A stretch of DNA of 7,114 bases. Source: an uncultured Clostridium sp. Lineage in GTDB: Bacteria; Bacillota; Clostridia; Lachnospirales; Lachnospiraceae. The number at the start of each line of letters is the position of its first letter. Positions within the stretch are counted from its first letter, which is position 1. The notes under the pieces are model-generated. The model did no database searches, had not been told where the DNA came from, and saw only the letters and a list, made by a program, of their open reading frames with translations. The DNA lies in the NCBI GenBank assembly GCA_900551135.1, contig URUX01000126.1:1-7114 (forward strand). Reading direction: 5' to 3'. The position numbers and the translations under genes were made by a program. Shown piece after piece: positions 1 to 6,434 of the stretch.

Positions 1-240
1 AGTGAAATCAGTAAAATTTTAAGTGGGGATAATGAAAAAGAAGTACTAATCTCCTTTAGCCAGAACCATATTATGTTTGAATTCGACAATACAATTGTGG
101 TATCCCGCTTAATCGAAGGCGAATATTTCCGGATCAATCAGATGCTTTCCAATGATTATGAGACAAGAGTAACCATCAATAAGAAAGAATTTTTAGATTG
201 TATTGAAAGGTACAAATGTGAAATATTCTGTTTTGGATAA
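1..240 (+). CDS. dnaN: DNA polymerase III beta subunit (sliding clamp), interrupted: upstream piece, 5' end outside the window
   Basis: This piece is the ring-shaped clamp that tethers DNA polymerase III to DNA, read in frame 1 from base 1 (SEISKILSG...). It gives 79 residues and then TAA at 238-240. The stretch VVSRLIEGEYFRINQML followed by NKKEFLDCIER (about residues 34-72 of this piece) is the typical end of clamp domain II, the linker, and the first helix of domain III. After DCIER (ending at base 210) the frame departs from the family: it reads YKCEIFCFG and stops, where homologues continue with something like ATLLVRE. The missing continuation is present at once downstream in frame 2, so the gene looks frameshifted rather than naturally ended. 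The start codon lies upstream of the window. Identification as dnaN is secure. Whether the interruption is biological or technical cannot be told from the sequence. Confidence 0.85.
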   Translation, partial: SEISKILSGDNEKEVLISFSQNHIMFEFDNTIVVSRLIEGEYFRINQMLSNDYETRVTINKKEFLDCIERYKCEIFCFG

Positions 241-547
241 AAAGATTGTCCTGATCCGTGAAAATGATAAAAAACCTTTAATTTTAACGATTTCAGATAC
301 TGAAATGAATTTAAAATTAAATTCCAGTTTTGGTACGATGAATGCTCAGGTTCTGATTCATAAGACTGGTAAAGATATTATGATTGGATTTAATCCAAGA
401 TTTTTAATCGATGCATTAAGAGTGATTGATGATGAAGAAATTACTCTTTATATGATGAATCCCAAATCACCCTGCTTTATCCGGGATGAGGAAGAACATT
501 ATATTTATTTAATCCTTCCTGTGAATTTTAATGCAGCATCTGTCTGA
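203..547 (+). CDS. dnaN: DNA polymerase III beta subunit, C-terminal piece (most of domain III), in a different frame from the upstream piece
   Basis: This frame-2 reading holds the rest of clamp domain III. From LIRENDKKP (bases 251-277) it matches the family through SSFGTMN, GKDIMIGFNPRFLIDALRV, the NPKSPCFIRDEEE region and the C-terminal LILPVNF typical of bacterial clamps. It ends at TGA 545-547. The first 15 or so residues (KGTNVKYSVLDKK) do not resemble the clamp. The earliest possible start, TTG at 203, has no Shine-Dalgarno. GTG at 218 is better placed, seven bases after GAAAGG (205-210), and would give a 109-residue protein. The piece overlaps the end of the upstream frame by about 20-40 bases. 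It may be the tail of one frameshifted gene, which I think most likely, or a separately started second polypeptide. Homology is near certain; independent translation is uncertain. Confidence 0.8.
   Translation: MKGTNVKYSVLDKKIVLIRENDKKPLILTISDTEMNLKLNSSFGTMNAQVLIHKTGKDIMIGFNPRFLIDALRVIDDEEITLYMMNPKSPCFIRDEEEHYIYLILPVNFNAASV
205..220 (+). promoter_or_regulatory. possible internal ribosome binding site and GTG start within dnaN
   Basis: GAAAGG at 205-210, a seven-base spacer (TACAAAT), then GTG at 218-220 in the frame that encodes the clamp C-terminus. The upstream reading frame stops only 18 bases past this GTG, at 238-240, so translation reinitiation or coupling is physically possible. The purine run also encodes the conserved Glu-Arg of DCIER, so the match may be chance. 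Confidence 0.3.
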
Positions 548-598
548 CATGGACGGACAAAAATGATAAAAAAATAACAATAAGGAGAAGATAAACCT

Positions 599-808
599 AT
601 GAAAACTGTTACAATCAGAGATGAGTTTATCAAACTGGGGCAGGCGATGAAACTGGCTGGCCTGGTAGATTCCGGTGTAGAAGCGAAAATGGTCATTCAG
701 GATGGAAAAGTTCAGGTAAATGGCCAGGTAGAGTATCAGCGTGGAAAGAAGCTGACAGATGGAGATGTGGTTTCCTATGAAGGAAGTGAGTTTCAGATCA
801 AAGCATGA
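599..808 (+). CDS. yaaA: S4 domain-containing protein YaaA
   Basis: This 69-residue protein is almost entirely one S4 fold, a small RNA-binding module found in ribosomal protein S4, tyrosyl-tRNA synthetase and pseudouridine synthases. The family pattern is clear: DEFIKLGQAMKLAGLVDSG (residues 8-26), then EAKMVIQDGKVQVNG (28-42) and the basic stretch QRGKK (47-51), ending in a short beta segment (VVSYEGSEFQI). There is no second domain, signal peptide or membrane segment, so it should be cytoplasmic. The start is supported by AAGGAGA at 582-588, about 10 bases before ATG. It lies 51 bases after the clamp gene and its TGA overlaps the recF ATG (ATGA at 805-808), which suggests translational coupling. 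Its place between dnaN and recF is the same as in Bacillus subtilis. The function of this family member is not firmly known; an RNA or ribosome-linked role is an inference from the fold. Confidence 0.93.
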   Translation: MKTVTIRDEFIKLGQAMKLAGLVDSGVEAKMVIQDGKVQVNGQVEYQRGKKLTDGDVVSYEGSEFQIKA

Positions 809-1890
809 TAATTCGATCGATTGAACTTTTAAATTACCGGAATTATGGACAACTACATATGGAATTAAGCAGTGGAACCAATATTCTGTACGGTGACAAT
901 GCCCAGGGAAAGACAAATGTTTTGGAAGCAGTTTATGTGTGCTGTACGACAAAATCCCATAGAGGTTCAAAGGATAAAGAGATTATCCGGTTTGGAGAAG
1001 AGGAAGCACATATTAAACTGAATCTGGAAAAAGATGGAGTCCCATATCGCATTGATATGCATTTAAAGAAAAATAAGGCAAAAGGAATTGCAATTAATGG
1101 AATTCCGATCCACAAAGCCAGTGAATTATTTGGGATTGCCAATGTGGTATTTTTCTCGCCGGAAGATTTAAATATTATTAAAAATGGGCCTGCTGAACGG
1201 CGAAGATTTATCGATTTAGAACTTTGCCAGTTAAATAAGCTGTACGTACATGATCTGGTTCAGTATAATCGAATTGTTGTGCAGAGAAATAAACTCTTAA
1301 AAGAACTGGCATTTAAGCCGGAGTATGAACCAACTCTGGATGTGTGGGATGCCCAGCTTGCTTCTTATGGCAATCAGGTTATGGAATACCGGATGGAATT
1401 TATTGCCCAGTTAAATGAAATTATCCGGGATATTCATTACAGGCTGTCCGGTAATAAAGAGAATCTTAAAATTCTCTATGAGCCAAATGTAAAACAAGGA
1501 GAATTTGAGGCGGTGCTGGCAAAAAACAGGGATCAGGATATCCGCCAGAAAACAACTCTTTCCGGTCCCCACAGGGATGATATCAGTTTTTTTGTTAATG
1601 ACGTTGACATCCGGAAATTTGGATCGCAGGGACAGCAGAGAACAGCTGCCCTGTCTTTGAAACTGGCAGAAATTGAGCTGGTTAAGAAAATTGTCAGAGA
1701 TTATCCGATTCTTTTATTAGATGATGTATTATCTGAGTTAGACGGCGGCAGACAGAATCAGCTGCTGTCCAGCATCCATCACATTCAAACAATGATTACC
1801 TGTACGGGACTGGATGATTTCGTAAATAACCGGTTTCCGCTTGATAAAATATTTAAGGTGATAGATGGAACTGTAGTAAATGAGAATTAA
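805..1890 (+). CDS. recF: DNA replication and repair protein RecF
   Basis: RecF is an SMC/Rad50-like ATPase that, with RecO and RecR, helps load RecA on single-strand gaps at stalled forks. The 361-residue length is normal for the family (about 360-370). Visible motifs, in order: the N-terminal strand MIIRSIELLNYRNY; Walker A GDNAQGKT at residues 30-37; SGPHRDD at 253-259; the ABC signature region GSQGQQR at 273-279; and Walker B LLLDD at 303-307, followed by the VLSELD stretch that RecF and its relatives share. All nucleotide-binding motifs appear intact. The ATG overlaps the stop of yaaA by four bases, and a purine run AGGAAGTGAG (781-790) lies about 14 bases upstream, so expression probably depends on coupling to yaaA. 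gyrB follows after 17 bases. No truncation or frameshift is seen. Confidence 0.97.
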   Translation: MIIRSIELLNYRNYGQLHMELSSGTNILYGDNAQGKTNVLEAVYVCCTTKSHRGSKDKEIIRFGEEEAHIKLNLEKDGVPYRIDMHLKKNKAKGIAINGIPIHKASELFGIANVVFFSPEDLNIIKNGPAERRRFIDLELCQLNKLYVHDLVQYNRIVVQRNKLLKELAFKPEYEPTLDVWDAQLASYGNQVMEYRMEFIAQLNEIIRDIHYRLSGNKENLKILYEPNVKQGEFEAVLAKNRDQDIRQKTTLSGPHRDDISFFVNDVDIRKFGSQGQQRTAALSLKLAEIELVKKIVRDYPILLLDDVLSELDGGRQNQLLSSIHHIQTMITCTGLDDFVNNRFPLDKIFKVIDGTVVNEN

Positions 1891-1907
1891 CCGTTAGGAG
1901 GATTTAT

Positions 1908-3818
1908 ATGAGCGCTGAATATGGAGCAGATCAAATCCAGATTTTAGAGGGTCTGGAAGCGGTCAGGAAGAGGCCTGGCATGTATATTGGCAGCACCTCA
2001 TCCAGAGGACTGCACCATTTGGTTTATGAGATTGTAGACAACGCGGTAGATGAGGCGCTGGCAGGATTTTGTGATGTGATTCATGTCAAAATCAATGAAG
2101 ATAACTCTATCACCGTTACAGATGATGGAAGGGGTATCCCTGTAGATATTCAGAAAAAAGCCGGCCTTCCTGCAGTAGAGGTTGTATTTACCATTCTTCA
2201 TGCAGGCGGTAAATTTGGCGGTGGAGGATACAAGGTATCCGGAGGCCTTCACGGAGTTGGTGCTTCTGTAGTAAACGCTTTATCCGAGTGGCTGGAAGTT
2301 GAAATTTACAAAGAAGGCAGGATTTATAAACAGCGTTATGAGCGCGGAAAAGTTGTGTATCCTTTGAAGGTAATCGGAGAATGTTCTCTGGATGAGCATG
2401 GAACGAAAGTTACCTTCCTCCCGGATAAGGAAATTTTTGAGGAGACGGTCTATGATTATGATACTCTCCGTATCCGTTTAAGAGAAACGGCATTTTTGAC
2501 TAAAAACTTAAAAATTGTGTTAGAAGACAAACGGGAAGAAAAGAGAACAGAAACTTTCCACTATGAGGGCGGTATTAAGGAGTTTGTCACTTATTTAAAT
2601 AAGGGCAAAGCAGCTTTATATGATCAGGTTATTTATTGTGAAGGAATGAAAGACGGGGTTTATGTTGAAGTTTCCATGCAGCATAATGACGCCTATAATG
2701 AGAATATTTACAGCTTTGTAAATAATATTAATACTCCGGAAGGCGGAACCCATTTAACCGGATTTAAAAATGCCCTTACGAAAACATTTAATGATTATGC
2801 CAAGAAAAACAGGCTGTTAAAGGATAGTGAACCGGCCCTTTCTGGTGAGGATATTCGAGAAGGATTAACTGCCATTATCAGTGTAAAGATCGGGGAGCCG
2901 CAGTTTGAGGGACAGACGAAACAGAAGCTGGGCAACAGCGAGGCGAGAGGAGCTGTGGACAGTATTGTAAGCGAACAGCTTACGTATTTCCTGGAACAGA
3001 ATCCTTCTGTAGCCAGAGTGATGTGCGAAAAGTCTATTTTAGCCCAGAGAGCCAGAGCTGCTGCAAGAAAGGCCAGAGAACTGACCAGAAGAAAAACAGC
3101 ATTAGAAGGCATGGCTCTGCCTGGAAAACTGGCTGACTGTTCAGATAAAAATCCGGAAAATTGCGAGATTTACATTGTAGAGGGAGACTCTGCAGGCGGT
3201 TCTGCAAAGACTGCCCGTTCCCGCGCTACCCAGGCCATTCTGCCTCTTAGAGGTAAAATTTTAAATGTGGAGAAGGCAAGACTGGATAAGATCTACGGAA
3301 ATGCAGAAATAAAAGCCATGATTACAGCTTTTGGAACTGGTATTCATGATGAGTTTGATATATCCAAACTTCGCTATCATAAGATTATCATTATGACGGA
3401 TGCGGATGTGGACGGTGCTCATATCAGTACTTTGCTGCTGACCTTCTTATACCGGTTTATGCCAGAACTGATTAAACAGGGATATGTCTATTTGGCTCAG
3501 CCGCCATTATATAAGATTGAGAAGAATAAAAAGGTATGGTATGCCTACAGTGATGCAGAGTTAAACAGTATTCTTCAGGAAATCGGACGTGACACCAATA
3601 ATAAAATCCAGCGTTACAAAGGTTTGGGAGAAATGGATCCGGAACAGCTCTGGGAAACGACTATGGATCCGGAACGAAGAGTTCTTCTCCGGGTTACCAT
3701 GGATGAAGATACTGCTTCAGAAGTGGATCTGACCTTTACTACCCTGATGGGAGATCAGGTAGAGCCGAGAAGAGAGTTTATTGAGGCTAATGCCAAATAT
3801 GGTACTCTGGATATCTAA
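1908..3818 (+). CDS. gyrB: DNA gyrase subunit B
   Basis: GyrB is the ATPase subunit of DNA gyrase (A2B2), the type IIA topoisomerase that introduces negative supercoils. It has 636 residues, the usual size for the short GyrB form, which lacks the roughly 165-residue insertion of enterobacteria. The GHKL ATPase domain shows EIVDNAVDEA (41-50, N-box), DDGRGIP (72-78), HAGGKF (98-103) and GGLHGVG (112-118). The transducer has the QTK loop at 336-338. The TOPRIM domain carries EGDSAGG (424-431 region, metal-binding Glu425), PLRGK (446-450) and DADVDG (498-503). QRYKGLGEM lies at 568-576 and the C-terminal MDPE motif follows. The start is fixed by AGGAGG at 1896-1901, six bases before ATG, a strong Shine-Dalgarno. 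ParE is the main alternative, but the EYGADQIQILEGLEAVRKRPGMYIG start and adjacency to gyrA favour GyrB. The gene is complete and appears fully functional. Confidence 0.98.
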   Translation: MSAEYGADQIQILEGLEAVRKRPGMYIGSTSSRGLHHLVYEIVDNAVDEALAGFCDVIHVKINEDNSITVTDDGRGIPVDIQKKAGLPAVEVVFTILHAGGKFGGGGYKVSGGLHGVGASVVNALSEWLEVEIYKEGRIYKQRYERGKVVYPLKVIGECSLDEHGTKVTFLPDKEIFEETVYDYDTLRIRLRETAFLTKNLKIVLEDKREEKRTETFHYEGGIKEFVTYLNKGKAALYDQVIYCEGMKDGVYVEVSMQHNDAYNENIYSFVNNINTPEGGTHLTGFKNALTKTFNDYAKKNRLLKDSEPALSGEDIREGLTAIISVKIGEPQFEGQTKQKLGNSEARGAVDSIVSEQLTYFLEQNPSVARVMCEKSILAQRARAAARKARELTRRKTALEGMALPGKLADCSDKNPENCEIYIVEGDSAGGSAKTARSRATQAILPLRGKILNVEKARLDKIYGNAEIKAMITAFGTGIHDEFDISKLRYHKIIIMTDADVDGAHISTLLLTFLYRFMPELIKQGYVYLAQPPLYKIEKNKKVWYAYSDAELNSILQEIGRDTNNKIQRYKGLGEMDPEQLWETTMDPERRVLLRVTMDEDTASEVDLTFTTLMGDQVEPRREFIEANAKYGTLDI

Positions 3819-3837
3819 GGAAAGTTGAGGAAAATAG

Positions 3838-6354
3838 ATGGAACCGAATATCTTTGATAAAGTCCATGACATAGACTTAAAAAAGACCATGGAAAAATCC
3901 TATATTGACTATGCCATGAGTGTAATCGCTTCAAGAGCGCTGCCAGATGTAAGAGATGGATTGAAACCGGTTCAGCGCAGAATTTTGTATGCCATGATCG
4001 AACTGAACAATGGTCCGGATAAGCCGCATCGTAAGTGTGCCCGTATCGTTGGTGATACCATGGGTAAATATCATCCTCATGGAGACAGTTCCATTTATGG
4101 GGCATTAGTAAATATGGCTCAGGAATGGTCTACCCGTTATCCCCTGGTAGATGGACATGGAAACTTCGGATCAGTGGATGGCGACGGAGCTGCTGCCATG
4201 CGTTATACGGAAGCACGTTTAAGTAAGATTTCCATGGAAATGCTGGCAGACATTAATAAAGATACCGTAGATTTTGCGCCAAACTTTGATGAGACAGAAA
4301 AAGAGCCGACCGTTTTGCCATCCCGTTATCCAAATCTTCTGGTAAATGGTACAACTGGTATTGCAGTAGGTATGGCCACAAACATTCCTCCCCATAACCT
4401 GAGGGAGGTAATCGGAGCGGTTGTAAAGATTATTGATAATCGTATTTTAGAAAATAGAGAGACCTCCATTGAAGAATTGATGGAAATTGTAAAAGGTCCT
4501 GATTTTCCAACAGGTGCAACCATTCTGGGAAGAAGAGGAATTGAGGAAGCTTACCGTACGGGCCGCGCAAAGATTAAAGTGCGCGCAGTAACCAATATCG
4601 AAACACTTCCAAATGGAAAGTCCAGAATTATTGTTACGGAACTTCCGTATCTGGTTAATAAAGCCCGCCTGATTGAAAAAATAGCGGATTTGGTCAAGGA
4701 AAAGAAAATTGACGGTATTACGTACATTGGAGATGAATCCAGCCGCGAAGGAATGAGAATCAATATTGAACTTCGCCGTGACGTAAACGCCAATGTGGTA
4801 CTCAACCAATTGTTAAAGCATACACAGCTTCAGGACACCTTCGGCGTAATCATGCTTGCTCTGGTAAATAATGAGCCTAAGGTTCTCAATCTTTCCCAGA
4901 TGCTGGAATATTATATCAAACATCAGGAAGATGTTGTTACCAGAAGAACCAAATACGATTTAAATAAGGCAGAGGAGCGGGCTCACATTTTAGAAGGCCT
5001 GCTGATTGCACTGGATCACATTGACGAAGTGATTCAGATTATCCGTTCATCTCAAAATGTTCAGATTGCAAAAAGTCAGTTGATGGAACGGTTTGGACTA
5101 ACAGAAGCACAGTCACAGGCAATTGTTGATATGCGTCTTCGCGCTCTTACCGGTTTGGAGAGAGAGAAGATTGAAAACGAGTATAAAGAACTTCAGGCAA
5201 GGATTGCAGAGTTGAAAGCGATTTTAGCAGATGAACATAAACTGTTAGGAGTAATCAAAGAGGAAATCATGGTAATTGCTGATAAGTACGGTGATGATCG
5301 CCGGACATCTATCGGCTATGATGATGATGTATCCATGGAAGATTTAATTCCGGATGATGATACCATTATTGCCATGACAAATTTAGGATATATTAAGAGA
5401 ATGGATGCAGACAACTTCCGTATTCAGAACCGGGGCGGAAAAGGAATTAAAGGAATGCAGACCATTGATGAAGATTACATAGAAGATCTTTTAATGACAA
5501 CCAATCACCATTATGTAATGTTCTTTACCAATACTGGAAGGGTGTACCGGATAAAGGCATATGAAATTCCAGAGGCCGGACGTACGGCCAGAGGAACGGC
5601 AATCGTCAATCTGCTGCAGCTTCAGGCAGGAGAAAAGATTACTGCAGTTGTGCCAATGAAAGAATATGACGATGAAAAATTCCTGTTAATGGCTACAAGA
5701 GGCGGAATGGTAAAAAAGACGCCAATGAATGAATATGAAAATGTTCGTAAAAATGGTCTTCAGGCAATTGTCTTAAAAGATGGGGACGAACTGATAGAAG
5801 TAAAGGCAACGGATAATACAGAAGACGTATTTCTGGTTACCAAAAAGGGTATGTGTATCCGGTTCCATGAGACAGATGTCCGAATTACGGGACGTGTTTC
5901 CATGGGTGTTATTGGCATGAAATTCGATGAGGATGACGAAATAATCGGAATGCAGATTGAAAGCCAGGGAGAATGTCTTCTGGTGGCTTCTGAGTACGGT
6001 TATGGCAAGAGAACGCCGATTAGTGAGTTTACAGCCCAGTACAGAGGCGGAAAAGGTGTAAGATGCTATAAAGTGATAGACAAGACCGGATGTCTTATAG
6101 GTGCCAAATTGGTTGATGATAATCGTGAGATTATGCTGATAACCAATGAAGGGATTATTATCCGAATGGCAGTTGACACGATTTCCATTATAGGAAGAAA
6201 TACTTCCGGAGTAAAATTAATGGATATTGATGTAGAATCCGATATTCGTGTGGCTACTATTGCAAAAGTCAGAGAAAGTTCGTCAGATGATTCAGAAGAC
6301 CTGGAAACTCTGGATGAAGAAGATGAGGAGTCATATCCGGATTCTGCTGAATAA
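3838..6354 (+). CDS. gyrA: DNA gyrase subunit A
   Basis: GyrA is the DNA-cleaving and DNA-wrapping subunit of gyrase; it has 838 residues here. The winged-helix/tower core contains GLKPVQRRILYAM (41-53), the quinolone-pocket region around HPHGDSSIYG (79-88), the catalytic tyrosine in AMRYTE (Tyr123, E. coli Tyr122), and GIAVGMATNIPPHN (174-187) with the DNA-intercalating Ile175. A helical coiled-coil/gate segment follows at about 360-480. The C-terminal beta-pinwheel (about 500-810) carries the GyrA box QNRGGKG (530-536), the hallmark separating GyrA from ParC. A second, box-like QYRGGKG lies at 734-740. The tail 813-838 is acidic (14 of 26 residues Asp or Glu). The start follows GAGGAAA (3827-3833), 19 bases after the gyrB stop. 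The expected acidic residue at E. coli position 87 is Gly88 here. Reading frame and length are intact. Confidence 0.98.
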   Translation: MEPNIFDKVHDIDLKKTMEKSYIDYAMSVIASRALPDVRDGLKPVQRRILYAMIELNNGPDKPHRKCARIVGDTMGKYHPHGDSSIYGALVNMAQEWSTRYPLVDGHGNFGSVDGDGAAAMRYTEARLSKISMEMLADINKDTVDFAPNFDETEKEPTVLPSRYPNLLVNGTTGIAVGMATNIPPHNLREVIGAVVKIIDNRILENRETSIEELMEIVKGPDFPTGATILGRRGIEEAYRTGRAKIKVRAVTNIETLPNGKSRIIVTELPYLVNKARLIEKIADLVKEKKIDGITYIGDESSREGMRINIELRRDVNANVVLNQLLKHTQLQDTFGVIMLALVNNEPKVLNLSQMLEYYIKHQEDVVTRRTKYDLNKAEERAHILEGLLIALDHIDEVIQIIRSSQNVQIAKSQLMERFGLTEAQSQAIVDMRLRALTGLEREKIENEYKELQARIAELKAILADEHKLLGVIKEEIMVIADKYGDDRRTSIGYDDDVSMEDLIPDDDTIIAMTNLGYIKRMDADNFRIQNRGGKGIKGMQTIDEDYIEDLLMTTNHHYVMFFTNTGRVYRIKAYEIPEAGRTARGTAIVNLLQLQAGEKITAVVPMKEYDDEKFLLMATRGGMVKKTPMNEYENVRKNGLQAIVLKDGDELIEVKATDNTEDVFLVTKKGMCIRFHETDVRITGRVSMGVIGMKFDEDDEIIGMQIESQGECLLVASEYGYGKRTPISEFTAQYRGGKGVRCYKVIDKTGCLIGAKLVDDNREIMLITNEGIIIRMAVDTISIIGRNTSGVKLMDIDVESDIRVATIAKVRESSSDDSEDLETLDEEDEESYPDSAE

Positions 6355-6362
6355 AAAAATGA

Positions 6363-6410
6363 AGAGGAGCTGCGGTGCAGTGAAGAAATTCATTGTGCAG
6401 CGGCTTCTTT
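6363..6410 (+). terminator. probable intrinsic terminator after gyrA
   Basis: A long inverted repeat begins 8 bases after the gyrA stop. The arms 6363-6384 and 6389-6410 pair over 22 positions around a GAAA loop (6385-6388), with one mismatch (G6374/A6399) and several G-U pairs. The GC-rich lower half is GAGCTGC/GCGGCTTC. The 3' side ends TTCTTTAAT, a short and interrupted U-run, and an A-run (6353-6359) lies before the stem, so the hairpin could also act weakly on the opposite strand. It would separate the gyrase operon from the acyltransferase gene. The weak U-run suggests termination may be incomplete. Confidence 0.72.
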
Positions 6411-6420
6411 AATATGGTTT

Positions 6421-6434
6421 AGGAGACACAAATG
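6421..6434 (+). promoter_or_regulatory. Shine-Dalgarno and start codon of the acyltransferase gene
   Basis: AGGAGA at 6421-6426, a five-base spacer, then ATG at 6432-6434. It decides the start, as no other in-frame start upstream has a comparable site. Only about 20 bases separate the terminator hairpin from the ATG, so no full promoter fits between them. Confidence 0.75.

Noticed and set aside
121..228. Nine-base inverted repeat GAATATTTC (121-129) and GAAATATTC (220-228) near the dnaN break
   Set aside because: It does not extend on either side and is low-complexity AT-rich sequence, so chance is a sufficient explanation.
180..241. Possible 31-base tandem duplication explaining the extra bases in dnaN (180-210 versus 211-241)
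   Set aside because: Aligned by hand, only about 12 of 31 positions agree, little above chance for AT-rich DNA. The DKK...DKK similarity 30 bases apart (236 and 266) is also too weak and too short.
548..598. Terminator or promoter in the gap between dnaN and yaaA
   Set aside because: The 51 bases hold no inverted repeat and no promoter pair, only an A-rich stretch and the yaaA Shine-Dalgarno.
1841..1907. Possible gyrB promoter at the end of recF (TTGATA at 1841-1846)
   Set aside because: No acceptable -10 box is found at 16-18 bases, so I do not call a promoter.
3633..3675. Thirteen-base direct repeat ATGGATCCGGAAC at 3633-3645 and 3663-3675 in gyrB
   Set aside because: Both copies encode MDPE in the conserved GyrB MxPEQLWETTMxPE region, so protein conservation plus like codon choice explains it.
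4387..4408. CCTCCC...GGGAGG stem with a ten-base loop
   Set aside because: It lies inside gyrA, over codons for the conserved IPPHNLREV stretch, with no U-run; it is probably coincidental.
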